DNA of 56,089 nt from Flavobacteriales bacterium UBA1993. Its GTDB lineage: Bacteria; Bacteroidota; Bacteroidia; Flavobacteriales_G; Salibacteraceae. Within the stretch, counting starts at the first letter, position 1, and each line of letters starts with the position of its first letter. Location: positions 1 to 56,089 of the forward strand of contig DDCZ01000085.1 in NCBI GenBank assembly GCA_002336485.1, written 5' to 3'. Of the stretch, positions 33,013-41,517 are shown one piece after another. Made by a program: the position numbers and the translations under genes. Below the pieces are notes generated by a model. It ran no database searches. It had not been told where the DNA came from and was given only the letters and a program-made list of their open reading frames with translations.

Positions 33013-33801
33013 TTAGAATGAGACAATAATGGTGATCGCGCCAACCAAGAAGCAGTAGTAGCTGAAGTATTTCAATTGGCTCTTCTTCACCAATGCAATC
33101 ATCCACGTACAGGCGAACAAACCAGCAATAAATGCGGCCAATGCTCCAGCAATCAGTGGCAAAACATCGGCTTGGGAGGATGCAACACCTCCGTCCATTA
33201 AGTCTTTTGCCATTTTTCCAAAAATGAGCGGAATAACCATAAGGAATGAAAAGCGTGCAGCACGCTCTCTGTCTATTCCTAATAAGACAGAGGTTGAAAT
33301 GGTAGCGCCACTGCGACTAATGCCTGGCAATATGGCAATGGCCTGCGAGACACCGATAATGATTGCATTGATATACGACACTGGTTTGTCGGTTTGTTTT
33401 GCTCGATCAGCTAGAAAGAGAAGTACACCTGTTACGAGCAACATGGCTCCAACAAGGACCAATTCTTGCGAAAAGAGCGCTTCAATTTGATCGTTGAATA
33501 ACACGCCAACCACCGCGGCAGGCAGCATGGAGAGAATGATCTTTATGGAAAACTGAAATTCTTCGTTCCATTTGAATTGGAACAACCCCTTGAATACTTC
33601 AACGATGTCTTTTCGGAAAATGACAACGGTGCTTAAGGCTGTTGCGAAGTGAACTACCACGGTGAATAGCAGGCTCTCTTCAGGTAGACTTTCGTCTCCA
33701 AGGATGGCTTTGCCTAGTTCTAGATGGCCGCTGCTGCTTACAGGGAGGAATTCTGTTAATCCCTGAATTATGCCAAGGATGATGGCTTCAAGTATACTCA
33801 A
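33013..33801 (-). CDS. uppP: Undecaprenyl-diphosphate phosphatase (UppP/BacA)
   Basis: This inner-membrane enzyme recycles the undecaprenyl carrier used for peptidoglycan and surface polysaccharide by removing a phosphate. The 262-residue protein has about eight spans and both active-site signatures: GLTEFLPVSSSGHLEL near residues 15-30 and PGISRSGATIS near 159-169. The start is 6 nt after the DUF3098 stop. Position between ftsX and truB is a common Bacteroidota arrangement. Confidence 0.97.
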   Translation of the reverse strand: MSILEAIILGIIQGLTEFLPVSSSGHLELGKAILGDESLPEESLLFTVVVHFATALSTVVIFRKDIVEVFKGLFQFKWNEEFQFSIKIILSMLPAAVVGVLFNDQIEALFSQELVLVGAMLLVTGVLLFLADRAKQTDKPVSYINAIIIGVSQAIAILPGISRSGATISTSVLLGIDRERAARFSFLMVIPLIFGKMAKDLMDGGVASSQADVLPLIAGALAAFIAGLFACTWMIALVKKSQLKYFSYYCFLVGAITIIVSF

Positions 33802-33807
33802 GCAATG

Positions 33808-34038
33808 CTACTTTTTTATGATACCGTACATCACCAAACCGTATCCTGCGAGGATTGCGATTGGAGCAACATACATTCTGCGGAAACTAAACACCTCTTC
33901 GCTGAACGATGAAACATCGTCGGCGCCGCCGCCGCTCATCAAGAAAAATCCGATGACTACGGTTGCTGCCCCTATGCCAATTAGTAAAAGGTTTGTCTTA
34001 TCAAGTGGAAATTCCGTGTTGGGAGTGCTTTCGCTCAT
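33808..34038 (-). CDS. DUF3098 family small membrane protein
   Basis: From the ATG at 34038 the protein has 76 residues (MSESTPNTEFPLDKTN). The frame is open further upstream to 34104, but that would overlap ftsX and reads unlike protein. Two hydrophobic spans, about residues 17-35 and 55-72, are separated by a short Gly/Ser-Asp loop (MSGGGADDVSSFSEEVFSF). It matches the Bacteroidota DUF3098 family, always small and usually between ftsX and uppP. The 2-nt gap after ftsX points to co-translation and a possible role with FtsEX or undecaprenyl phosphate recycling. Its function is not known to me. Confidence 0.87.
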   Translation of the reverse strand: MSESTPNTEFPLDKTNLLLIGIGAATVVIGFFLMSGGGADDVSSFSEEVFSFRRMYVAPIAILAGYGLVMYGIIKK

Positions 34039-34040
34039 AT

Positions 34041-34919
34041 CTAGTACATTTTGTTGCCTTTCATTCGGAGGAATTTTCGAACCGCCAAACTGGTAGACAC
34101 CCACGAAATTAAAATTCCCAGAGCCATAACCATCACGAATAAATATGCTAAAATTTCTATATCCTGAATTTCTATAAGATCTGGCAGGATTTGCTGCAGG
34201 TAATACATGACACCCATAATCAACAGAATTGCGATGAGCGCGCTGTAAATCCCATGCAGGACGCCGCGTCGAACGAATGGGCGGCGAATAAATCCTGACG
34301 TGGCGCCAACCAATTGCATGCTCCTGATCGTAAATCGATGGCTGTAAATCGAGAGCCGAATACTGTTGTTAATTAATGCAATGGCAACGATTAGAAGCAA
34401 CGAACTGAATGCCAAGATCACCACTCCAGCAATTCTGAGGTTTTCTTGCACCTTCTGAATGAGCGATTCTTGGTATACTATTTCCTTGACTTTCGAACTT
34501 CGAATCAAGCCTGATTTAATAACTGCGAGGCTGTCAGTATTTGCATAGTTGCTTTCAACTTTTACTTCAATGGATGCCAGAAGGGGGTTATAGTCGAGGA
34601 ACTGCATGAAGTCTTCACCCAAGTCTGCTTTGAGTATTTCGGCTGCTTTTTCCTTGTCGATATAGGTCGAAGTGCGTGTATAGTCGGCTAGGTCAATGAC
34701 CTTTTTCAATCGGTCTACGTCGACTTCCTTAACGTCGTTATGCAGATATACCGTGAACCCTATATCTTCAATAACTTGATTGCTAATTTTTTGGGTTGAC
34801 ATAAGAAAAAGGCCAAGTAACCCGAGGGTAAAAAGCACCAATGACACGCTTAAAACAACAGAAACGTACGAGCTTCTGAGTCTTCTCTTTTGATATTTAA
34901 CATCGCCTGTATTCGCCAT
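34041..34919 (-). CDS. ftsX: Cell division protein FtsX
   Basis: FtsX is the membrane half of the FtsEX ABC-like complex that controls septal cell-wall hydrolases. The 292-residue protein has an N-terminal span (about residues 20-42), a large periplasmic domain (about 43-160, with FTVYLHNDVKEVDVDRLK near residue 55), then three spans near 170-195, 215-240 and 260-285. ITIRSMQLVGAT-like sequence (FTIRSMQLVGATSGFIRRPF) follows the second span and is the conserved cytoplasmic loop. The ATPase partner ftsE is not in this window. A weak promoter-like TAGTTTCG lies close upstream of the ATG. Confidence 0.93.
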   Translation of the reverse strand: MANTGDVKYQKRRLRSSYVSVVLSVSLVLFTLGLLGLFLMSTQKISNQVIEDIGFTVYLHNDVKEVDVDRLKKVIDLADYTRTSTYIDKEKAAEILKADLGEDFMQFLDYNPLLASIEVKVESNYANTDSLAVIKSGLIRSSKVKEIVYQESLIQKVQENLRIAGVVILAFSSLLLIVAIALINNSIRLSIYSHRFTIRSMQLVGATSGFIRRPFVRRGVLHGIYSALIAILLIMGVMYYLQQILPDLIEIQDIEILAYLFVMVMALGILISWVSTSLAVRKFLRMKGNKMY

Positions 34920-34997
34920 AGACGGGACGAAACTAGAGAATATGACGGCCTTAGTTTAACAGGTAATAGAAAGTAACTAACAACGAATGGGGAATTC

Positions 34998-36842
34998 TTA
35001 TTGGAGCGTATCGCCGCGCAATTTGCGGAATCGTTTTCGCGCCTCTACTACAAACAAACTGCCGCTGTGCTCAGTGAGTATCAGCTCGTACAAGGCCATG
35101 GCCTGTTCGGTGTTGTTCAAATAGTTTTCATTGATTAAGGCGCCTTGCATTAGGGCATTATCGACCAGAATGTCGAATGGATATATCTCAGGAATCTTTA
35201 GAAAGGATTCGGCTGATTTTTCATACTCACCAAGCTCCAGCCAAATTTCTCCACGCTTGAATAATATGTTATCACCTAAATCATGACCGGGAAATGCTGC
35301 CTCAATGCTGTCTAGTTGGGCGAAGGCGGAATCGTACTTGTGTTGCGCCACCATCAGTTCCATTTTCGCAAACATCCCCAGCGCCACCATGTTCGAATCA
35401 ATTCCAAGATTTTCGGTGATGAAGGCACTCAGCTCAACGGCGTCGTTAGAAATAAGTTTAGAGGTCGAACCCTTCAAAACATCTAATTGAGATTGAGACC
35501 ATTTAAAATCCCCAGCGTAATAAAACACAAGCGCATTTTTGAGCTTGGCTTGATGCCCAATCTCGTCATACTTGAATTTCTTTTCGACCTGACCATATAG
35601 CAAAGAGGCCTCCCAAATATTGCCATTAAGTACATATATGTCGGCTAGCTTTAGCTTTAGTTCTGCCTCGTCCATTGCAGACAAGCCAGGCGCAGAAAGG
35701 GTGCTAGAGATCAAGTCTGCAGCCTCAACGATCGCGGCCTCGTCATACTTGCTTTCATAGAATGCCATGACATGTGCCAGTTCAAGGATGATCTGTGATG
35801 ATGAAGCTCCAGTTCCTAATTCTTCGAGCGCCAACTCGTATTTGCCAATCAAGGTCTCAATACTTAAACGATCGTACTTTCCTTCAGTGACCTTTGCTTT
35901 CAGAGAGGAGAGTTCACCGGTCATGGCCGCGCTATAATAATAGGTTTTTGGCCCTTTCGCTTTTACGTAGGAAAACCCATCAATGGCCACGTTATAGCGG
36001 TGATTGTTTAAAGCAAGTTCAGACATTTCCATCACGCGCTCTCCGTCTTCCTTGTTTCGTTTGTCCAAAGCTTTCACTTGAAGCAGGGCCATTTCAAATT
36101 TATTTTGCTTCATGTAAATCCAGATGAGCATTTCGGCATAGATGTCATCATTTGGGTTTTTTTGAATTCTTCGTTGGAGCTCGGTGAGAAGGACTTCATT
36201 ATATCGGTTGTCTTCATCAAATCCAACTACCCGGTTCAATGTGTTTTGAACGCTTTGTATGTATCCAGGACTTATTTCAAGTACATCCAGATATTCCTTT
36301 ATCATCCCCTCTACGTCGCCTTTTTGACCTAGAATTTGAGCAATCTGAAAGTTAAATGGATAAGACTTACCCATTTGCTTGCGGCCGGCATAGAATGATT
36401 CAAGCGCATAGTCTACTTCACTCATCTCAGAGAAAGCATTTCCTACATCCAAGATTTGATTTACAGAGGCCTGATTGAGGTCTTTAATTAGTCGATCAAA
36501 GTATTTCGTGGCCTTGTTCGTTTCCCCTGCTCGTTTCATTACCCGACCCACATCTACTTTGTATCGATAGGCCTGCGGGTGTGCTTTGGAATGGCGTTCG
36601 GCCAACTTCTGTGCATCCTTGAAGCTCTCTGTATTTAAGAGTGAGGTGAGGAAATATTCATAGTTTTCTTTGCTGCCATTTTGCTCATACAACCGCTCGT
36701 AATAGAGCAAAGCTTTTTCAAATTCGCCTTCCCGGTAATAGTGTGCGGCGAGCTGCTCGTCTGTTGTGCCTTGAGCAAAGCTTCCTAGTGAAGCAAGGAT
36801 GAAAGCAACGAGTAATAGCTGATATGGCTTAAATAGGTTCAG
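34998..36842 (-). CDS. Periplasmic TPR-repeat protein with probable non-standard CTG start
   Basis: A tetratricopeptide-rich protein. The first ordinary start in frame is a TTG at 36710, but that would cut off a clear signal peptide. Upstream the same frame encodes NLFKPYQLLLVAFILASLG followed by SFAQ, then a TPR-like helix (HYYREGEFEKALLYYE). No ATG, GTG or TTG exists between that segment and an in-frame stop, so the best start is CTG at 36842, giving 614 residues. The protein then carries about a dozen 34-residue-type helical repeats to the end (EYEKSAESFLKIPE, QAMALYELILTEHSG). It overlaps the upstream lipoprotein gene by 14 nt. The location is probably periplasm or outer membrane; the function is unknown. 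Confidence 0.7.
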   Translation of the reverse strand: MNLFKPYQLLLVAFILASLGSFAQGTTDEQLAAHYYREGEFEKALLYYERLYEQNGSKENYEYFLTSLLNTESFKDAQKLAERHSKAHPQAYRYKVDVGRVMKRAGETNKATKYFDRLIKDLNQASVNQILDVGNAFSEMSEVDYALESFYAGRKQMGKSYPFNFQIAQILGQKGDVEGMIKEYLDVLEISPGYIQSVQNTLNRVVGFDEDNRYNEVLLTELQRRIQKNPNDDIYAEMLIWIYMKQNKFEMALLQVKALDKRNKEDGERVMEMSELALNNHRYNVAIDGFSYVKAKGPKTYYYSAAMTGELSSLKAKVTEGKYDRLSIETLIGKYELALEELGTGASSSQIILELAHVMAFYESKYDEAAIVEAADLISSTLSAPGLSAMDEAELKLKLADIYVLNGNIWEASLLYGQVEKKFKYDEIGHQAKLKNALVFYYAGDFKWSQSQLDVLKGSTSKLISNDAVELSAFITENLGIDSNMVALGMFAKMELMVAQHKYDSAFAQLDSIEAAFPGHDLGDNILFKRGEIWLELGEYEKSAESFLKIPEIYPFDILVDNALMQGALINENYLNNTEQAMALYELILTEHSGSLFVVEARKRFRKLRGDTLQ

Positions 36843-37395
36843 AGGAGTAAATCACAGATTTAATACTGTCTAATAACGAGGTGACTCCGGGTTTGGTTCG
36901 CTCAAAGGACACGTTTACCGATTCATATGTGCCTTCAAGCTCATCTGTCGCCTTCACAAGCCGATCGAGACTTTCTGCTTCGGTTTTGAAATATCCAGTA
37001 AACTCTTCCTCGCTGTAAAAGCTGTTTTTCACATCGGTGCGCAACGTGGCAAGTTGCTTTTCGCTGAACTCCAACTCGGACTTTACCTGTCCATATCGAA
37101 GGATTGCTTTTTTGTAAAATTTCTGGCATCTTAAATGGTCGCCTAGGATAATGCCCGATTCTGGGTCAAGCGTATCCGTCAAGTTATCAAGCACCCAACT
37201 GCCGGTTTCCTCCATCTGTTGAATCCGATTAACGATCATTTGAGAATCAACGGCACCTACTACTTCACGAACATGGTTTAAATGTGTGCCCAGGCTATCA
37301 ATTTGTCGCAGTCTTGATTCCTTGATATCATTATTGCACGATGTAGTTGCGATCAATGAGCAAAGAATCATACATATATTGAAAAGGTGTTTCAT
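36829..37395 (-). CDS. Coiled-coil lipoprotein, unknown function
   Basis: A 188-residue exported protein with a lipobox ending LIATTSC, lipidated at Cys20. The mature part is predominantly helical and charged, with long heptad-like stretches at residues 24-75 and 95-175 (ILRYGQVKSELEFSEKQLATL). This suggests a coiled-coil periplasmic or outer-membrane lipoprotein. I do not recognise a named family. It overlaps serS by 4 nt and the TPR gene by 14 nt, so it is translated in a serS-lipoprotein-TPR operon. A shared role with the TPR protein is possible from coupling only. Confidence 0.72.
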   Translation of the reverse strand: MKHLFNICMILCSLIATTSCNNDIKESRLRQIDSLGTHLNHVREVVGAVDSQMIVNRIQQMEETGSWVLDNLTDTLDPESGIILGDHLRCQKFYKKAILRYGQVKSELEFSEKQLATLRTDVKNSFYSEEEFTGYFKTEAESLDRLVKATDELEGTYESVNVSFERTKPGVTSLLDSIKSVIYSSEPI

Positions 37396-38660
37396 TCTAT
37401 TGTTTCAAATTTAGTGTATGGCACAAGACACGCAGGAATCCGCACGGCTTCGCCATCGTAATTATTTTCTAAAATGGCGGCCAAAATTCTTGGAAGTGCC
37501 AAAGCACTGCCGTTAAGGGTATGTGCCAGACGCTTTTTACCGTCTTTAGATTTAATACGCAGTTTCATACGATTGGCTTGGTATGTTTCAAAATTTGAAA
37601 CAGAACTTACCTCCAACCATCGACCCTGTCCCTTTGAATAGACCTCAAGATCATAGGTCAGGGCAGCGGTGAAACCCATATCTCCGCCGCAAAGTCGCAA
37701 CACCCGATAAGGTAATTCAAGTTTTTGGAGAAGCTGCTCTACATGCTCCACCATTACCTCAAGAGCCGCATAGCTATCTTCTGGTTTGGACAATTGCACG
37801 ATCTCGACCTTGTCAAATTGGTGGAGCCTGTTTAGCCCACGCACTTCTTTTCCGTATGATCCAGCTTCCCTTCGGAAGCACGGTGAATATCCCACGTTTT
37901 TAATTGGCAGGTCATCCTCGGCGATAATAACATCACGGTAGATATTTGTAATTGGAACCTCTCCAGTTGGAATCAGATAAAGGTCGTCCTCTTTTGCGTG
38001 GTACATCTGGCCATCCTTATCTGGTAACTGACCAGTGCCAAATCCAGACTCAGCGTTGACCATGTGTGGCGGAATTACTTCTGTATAACCGGCCTCTTCT
38101 CCTTGATCAAGAAAAAATTGAATGAGCGATCGTTGCAGCTTTGCTCCTTTTCCGAGATACACCGGAAAACCCGCACCTGTGATTTTCACGCCAAGTTCAA
38201 AATCGATTAAGCCATATTTTTTTGTGATGTCCCAATGTGGGGTCGCATGTTCGGCATTTTCGGCTTCACCCCAGGCGCGAATTGTTTCATTGTCGTCACT
38301 GGATTTTCCAGCAGGTACAGATGCGTGTGGTGCATTAGGTACCGTGGCGAGCAATTCGATTAAACCTGCCTCGTGGCTTTTGAGTTCTTGCTCTAGTTCC
38401 TGATTTCGCTTTTTGATGGTGCCGGTTGCGGCTTTAGCTGCATTTGCCTCTTCCATGCGGCCAGCCTTCATCATGCTTCCGATTTCCGATGCTATTTTTT
38501 TTGCCTCAGAGAGACTTTGATCCAGCGCCGATTGTGTCTGCTTTCGGTGGTCATCCAATGCGATGATCTGATCGATGATTTCTACAGCATTGATGCCTCT
38601 TTTTTGAAGCGCCTCGATTATTTCTTGGCGGTTCTCTCGAATGTGAGCTAGTTGTAACAT
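37392..38660 (-). CDS. serS: Serine--tRNA ligase
   Basis: A class II aminoacyl-tRNA synthetase. The 422-residue protein has the N-terminal antiparallel coiled-coil arm (about residues 30-105) that grips the long variable arm of tRNA-Ser. The catalytic domain follows with the TGEVPITNIYRD block, motif 2 (PCFRREAGSYGKEVRGLNRL) near residues 258-277, and motif 3 toward the end (LNGSALALPRILAAILEN), with ARG in LPRI as the ATP contact. The length matches the family. It heads an operon with a lipoprotein and a TPR protein. Confidence 0.97.
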   Translation of the reverse strand: MLQLAHIRENRQEIIEALQKRGINAVEIIDQIIALDDHRKQTQSALDQSLSEAKKIASEIGSMMKAGRMEEANAAKAATGTIKKRNQELEQELKSHEAGLIELLATVPNAPHASVPAGKSSDDNETIRAWGEAENAEHATPHWDITKKYGLIDFELGVKITGAGFPVYLGKGAKLQRSLIQFFLDQGEEAGYTEVIPPHMVNAESGFGTGQLPDKDGQMYHAKEDDLYLIPTGEVPITNIYRDVIIAEDDLPIKNVGYSPCFRREAGSYGKEVRGLNRLHQFDKVEIVQLSKPEDSYAALEVMVEHVEQLLQKLELPYRVLRLCGGDMGFTAALTYDLEVYSKGQGRWLEVSSVSNFETYQANRMKLRIKSKDGKKRLAHTLNGSALALPRILAAILENNYDGEAVRIPACLVPYTKFETIE

Positions 38661-38683
38661 GATAGAATTATGAAACGAATGAA

Positions 38684-38720
38684 AACAAAAAATCCCGATT
38701 CATCTAGCAGTGAATCGGGA
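38684..38720 (-). terminator. Terminator after the rplU-rpmA operon
   Basis: On the minus strand TCCCGATTCA (38711-38720) pairs with TGAATCGGGA (38693-38702) across an eight-base loop, ten perfect pairs. A T-rich run of TTTTTTGTTTT follows. It lies 24 nt beyond the rpmA stop and ahead of serS, so it separates the ribosomal-protein transcript from serS. Confidence 0.9.
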
Positions 38721-38743
38721 CATTATAATGAATTAACGTGTGT

Positions 38744-39007
38744 CTAGTTCTCTGCGTGTGGAAGAACCGATACGAACGATTTATTATCTCTCTTTTTTTG
38801 AAAAGTGACAACACCGTCTGCCTTCGCAAAAAGTGTGTGATCTTTTCCAACACCTACATTGAGACCAGGGTTGTGTCTAGTGCCTCGCTGACGAACAATA
38901 ATGTTGCCTGCTATAGCTGATTGACCTCCGAAGATTTTTACTCCGAGTCGTTTTGATTCTGATTCGCGTCCGTTTTTAGAACTACCTACACCTTTTTTAT
39001 GTGCCAT
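38744..39007 (-). CDS. rpmA: 50S ribosomal protein L27
   Basis: The 87-residue protein begins MAHKKGVGSSKNGRESESKR, the standard bacterial L27 N-terminus that reaches the peptidyl-transferase centre. There is no cleavable Firmicute-type leader. IIVRQRGTRHNPGLNVGVGK in the middle is fully conserved. It follows rplU by 22 nt and ends before a strong terminator. Confidence 0.98.
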   Translation of the reverse strand: MAHKKGVGSSKNGRESESKRLGVKIFGGQSAIAGNIIVRQRGTRHNPGLNVGVGKDHTLFAKADGVVTFQKKRDNKSFVSVLPHAEN

Positions 39008-39029
39008 GATTTAGTCTGGTTTAATCGGA

Positions 39030-39557
39030 TTATGATAATGCTTCAATTAATTCGGCCTTCTTCATAGAAGTGTATCCGCTAATGCCTTTTTCTTTGGCTT
39101 GCTCTTTTAATTGAGCTACAGTCATTGAAGAAAGATCAGTTGACGCTGCTTCTGGCGCATCTACTTTGGCGGGGGCCTCAGCTTTTGGTGCTGGCTCTGC
39201 TTTTGGTGCAGCCTCCTTCTTAGGAGCCGCAGCAGCTTTCGCTCCGCTTGCTTTAATCTCGTTGATTTGGATTTCAGTCAGGTATTGACGATGTCCATTT
39301 TGTTTCTGGTAACCTTTTCGTCTCTTCTTTTTGAAGACGATTACCTTATCACCTTTAAGGTGCTCTAAAACGGTAGCACTAACTTGTGCTCCGCTGATAG
39401 CTGGGGCGCCGATGTTTACTTTTCCATTGTCATCGATGAGAAGAACACGATCGAAGTTGACCTTCTTTCCTTCTTCTGCATCCAATCGATGAACGTAAAC
39501 CTTTTGGTCTTTTTCAACTTTGAATTGTTGCCCTGCTATATCTACAATTGCGTACAT
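39030..39557 (-). CDS. rplU: 50S ribosomal protein L21 with C-terminal SAP/Rho-N-like extension
   Basis: Residues 1-103 are ordinary L21: MYAIVDIAGQQFKVEKDQ at the start and KKRRKGYQKQNGHRQYLTEI near residues 77-96, which binds 23S rRNA. The usual protein stops there. This one continues for 72 residues: an Ala/Lys/Pro/Glu-rich flexible linker (104-140), then a compact segment 141-175 (MTVAQLKEQAKEKGISGY, then MKKAELIEAL) resembling a SAP or Rho N-terminal helix-extended-loop-helix nucleic-acid-binding motif. Similar extensions occur in some Bacteroidota L21 proteins as I recall. It is the first gene of the rplU-rpmA operon with a promoter at 39594-39622. Confidence 0.95.
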   Translation of the reverse strand: MYAIVDIAGQQFKVEKDQKVYVHRLDAEEGKKVNFDRVLLIDDNGKVNIGAPAISGAQVSATVLEHLKGDKVIVFKKKRRKGYQKQNGHRQYLTEIQINEIKASGAKAAAAPKKEAAPKAEPAPKAEAPAKVDAPEAASTDLSSMTVAQLKEQAKEKGISGYTSMKKAELIEALS

Positions 39558-39593
39558 AGCTTTATAATTTATTTTTTCCTTTTAAAAGGGCTG

Positions 39594-39622
39594 CGAATGT
39601 AGAACAATTTAGTTTTCAACAA
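39594..39622 (-). promoter_or_regulatory. Promoter of rplU-rpmA
   Basis: On the minus strand TTG (39620-39622) is followed after 18 nt by TACATTCG (39594-39601), which differs from TAnnTTTG by one base. GCAGCCC follows, as at the queA promoter. A TTTTAAAAGG palindrome lies in the leader. The leader would be about 33 nt. Confidence 0.55.
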
Positions 39623-39628
39623 TTCGAA

Positions 39629-40561
39629 TCAACGTCCTTTATTTTTCTGCGTGAGACTTTCGTAAATACTCCGAGGCGATTTCATGTTGATAAGGAATAT
39701 TCCTGTGAGAATAAATAGCATGAAAGCCAGATCAACTAGTGTAATTATTTCTCCATCGACTAGGCCCCATCCAACTGCTACAATCGGAATTAGATACGTA
39801 ACCGTGGAAGCAAAAATGGCAGTGGTTTCTTTTATCAAACGGTTAAACATGATTACCGCGGCGGCTGTGCCAACAACTGCAAGAATTACGAGGTAAAAGA
39901 CTCCCATCCAGCTGTCTTGATTTGTCTGAACAATGTGAAAAAAATCGGTTCCGAAAATTAGGTAGAGCGCGCACCAAGGACCTGTCATGAGAAAACTGAG
40001 GGATGTAATGTGTGTTGGACGCATATGCGGCAATTTCGATTTGATGGTGTTTACCGCCACCCCGTACATGCCCGAAGCGAGCACCACAAGTAAGGCATAT
40101 CGGCTGTTTTCGGACAATCCTAGCAAACTCTCAAAACCTATAAGTCCTGCCGCTCCGACAAGTGCGATGCATACGCCGGTCACTTGCATCCAGGTTGTTT
40201 TTAATCGAAAAATGAGAACACCAATCAACAACGTGAACAAGGAGGTGAGGGAGTTTAGAATGCCAGCCAGGCCACTCGCAATCTCGGTTTGAGCAAGGGC
40301 GAAAAGGAAGGCGGGTAGCGCATTCCCAAAAAGCCCCGTGACCAATAATGGCATTACATGCCCTTTAAACTGACCCAAGTTTCTTAATGCAATGGGAGAT
40401 AGCACCAAAGCTGCGAGCGAAATTCTAAAGGCTGCTACTTCCGTGCTGTCAAAAAAGACCAACCCCTTTTTCATTAGAATAAACGAGCTTCCCCAGGTTA
40501 GAGCAAGCAAGGCTAAAACAACCCATTGAGTTGGCTTATGGGAGAAATCTATTTGGCGCAT
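39629..40561 (-). CDS. EamA/DMT family permease
   Basis: A 310-residue drug/metabolite-type transporter with ten predicted spans formed by two EamA repeats, about residues 12-145 and 155-295. Typical segments are LLALTWGSSFILMKKGL in the first repeat and the tandem GLIGFESLLGL region between the repeats. Substrate is not predictable; members export amino acids, nucleotides or other small metabolites. It stands alone, divergent from the adenosyltransferase gene. A variant -7 box TACATTCG lies just upstream of its ATG. Its stop is 71 nt from the rplU start, and the rplU promoter falls within that gap. Confidence 0.9.
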   Translation of the reverse strand: MRQIDFSHKPTQWVVLALLALTWGSSFILMKKGLVFFDSTEVAAFRISLAALVLSPIALRNLGQFKGHVMPLLVTGLFGNALPAFLFALAQTEIASGLAGILNSLTSLFTLLIGVLIFRLKTTWMQVTGVCIALVGAAGLIGFESLLGLSENSRYALLVVLASGMYGVAVNTIKSKLPHMRPTHITSLSFLMTGPWCALYLIFGTDFFHIVQTNQDSWMGVFYLVILAVVGTAAAVIMFNRLIKETTAIFASTVTYLIPIVAVGWGLVDGEIITLVDLAFMLFILTGIFLINMKSPRSIYESLTQKNKGR

Positions 40562-40615
40562 TTCGATCGCGAATGTATGCTTTGCAAAACACCATAAAAT
40601 GGTTAATGTTGAACG

Positions 40616-41170
40616 ATGAAAATTTACACAAAAAAGGGTGATGACGGCTCTACTGGTTTACTAGGTGGGACGCGGTTGCCAAAGCATCACCTACGCATTG
40701 AAAGCTACGGTACGGTTGATGAATTGATCTCCTTTATTGGGTCGCTGCGTGATCATATGGTTCAGCCGCCTTACGTAGACCAACTAATCCAAATTCAAAA
40801 CGATTTGTTCACGATTGGGTCGCACTTGGCTGCCGACCCAGAAAAGAACAAAATGGAATTGCCGAAAATTGGATCGGAGCGGATCGAGGCCATGGAGATC
40901 GCAATGGATCAAATGGAAGAAAACCTGCCTGAAATGAAGTTCTTTGTTCTTCCTGGTGGACATCCGGCCGTTTCGGCGGCACACATTTGCCGATGTGTCT
41001 GTCGTCGTGCAGAACGACTTTGTGTGGCCTTGGCTGAGGCTGAGGAGGTTGGCGCTATAATAATTCAGTATTTGAATAGACTCTCTGATTTTTTCTTCGT
41101 CTTAGCAAGACAGCTCACGCTGGATATGGAGGTAGTTGAAATACCTTGGAATCCAAAGAACCGAAGTTAA
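40616..41170 (+). CDS. Corrinoid (cob(I)alamin) adenosyltransferase, PduO type
   Basis: This enzyme adds the 5'-deoxyadenosyl group of ATP to cob(I)alamin or a cobyrinate precursor. The 184-residue protein starts MKIYTKKGDDGSTGLLGG, the PduO-type ATP-binding N-terminus. It shows the YGTVDELISFIGSLRD helix near residue 31 and the active-site RCVCRRAERLCVAL near residue 123, which includes the conserved Arg and Glu. QYLNRLSDFFFVLAR lies near 150. It is monocistronic in appearance, divergent from the EamA transporter. The presence of vitamin B12-dependent enzymes elsewhere in the genome is implied. Confidence 0.95.
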   Translation: MKIYTKKGDDGSTGLLGGTRLPKHHLRIESYGTVDELISFIGSLRDHMVQPPYVDQLIQIQNDLFTIGSHLAADPEKNKMELPKIGSERIEAMEIAMDQMEENLPEMKFFVLPGGHPAVSAAHICRCVCRRAERLCVALAEAEEVGAIIIQYLNRLSDFFFVLARQLTLDMEVVEIPWNPKNRS

Positions 41171-41210
41171 ATCGCTGATTTTCAGCAATTCATGGCGGTG
41201 AAGATTTAAC

Positions 41211-41240
41211 TTGATTCATATCGGAAAAAATATATTTTTG
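41211..41240 (+). promoter_or_regulatory. Promoter of the DUF2795 gene
   Basis: TTG (41211-41213) is followed after 19 nt by TATTTTTG (41233-41240), an exact TAnnTTTG. Transcription would start near 41244. An AGGAGA stretch (41268-41273) lies directly before the ATG at 41275, one of the few Shine-Dalgarno-like sites in this window. Confidence 0.65.
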
Positions 41241-41274
41241 CCGCCTTTAGAAATGACCCCTAAAATTAGGAGAC

Positions 41275-41496
41275 ATGTATTGGACATTAGAATTAGCATC
41301 ATATTTAGAAGACGCACCTTGGCCAGCTACCAAGGATGAGTTAATCGACTTCGCCATGCGAACTGGAGCACCTCTTGAGGTGGTGGAGAACTTGCAGGCG
41401 CTTGAGGATGAGGGAGAAAGCTACGAAACGATTGAAGACATTTGGCCAGATTATCCGACCAAGGAAGATTTCTTCTTTAACGAAGATGAATACTGA
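41275..41496 (+). CDS. DUF2795 family small protein
   Basis: A 73-residue acidic cytoplasmic protein that begins MYWTLELASYLEDAPWPATK. The WTLELASYLEDAPWPATKDEL stretch (residues 3-23) and the following RTGAPLEVVENL helix fit the small DUF2795 family, seen in both Bacteroidota and Actinobacteria; its function is unknown to me. The C-terminus is very acidic (EDIWPDYPTKEDFFFNEDEY). It has its own promoter and terminator, so it is a single-gene unit located 190 nt before secA. Confidence 0.85.
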   Translation: MYWTLELASYLEDAPWPATKDELIDFAMRTGAPLEVVENLQALEDEGESYETIEDIWPDYPTKEDFFFNEDEY

Positions 41497-41517
41497 CCTA
41501 AGGTTAAAATGAAATTT

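Noticed and set aside
34039..34104. Longer start for the DUF3098 gene
   Set aside because: It overlaps the ftsX C-terminus. The ATG at 34038 gives the expected small protein and a 2-nt gap.
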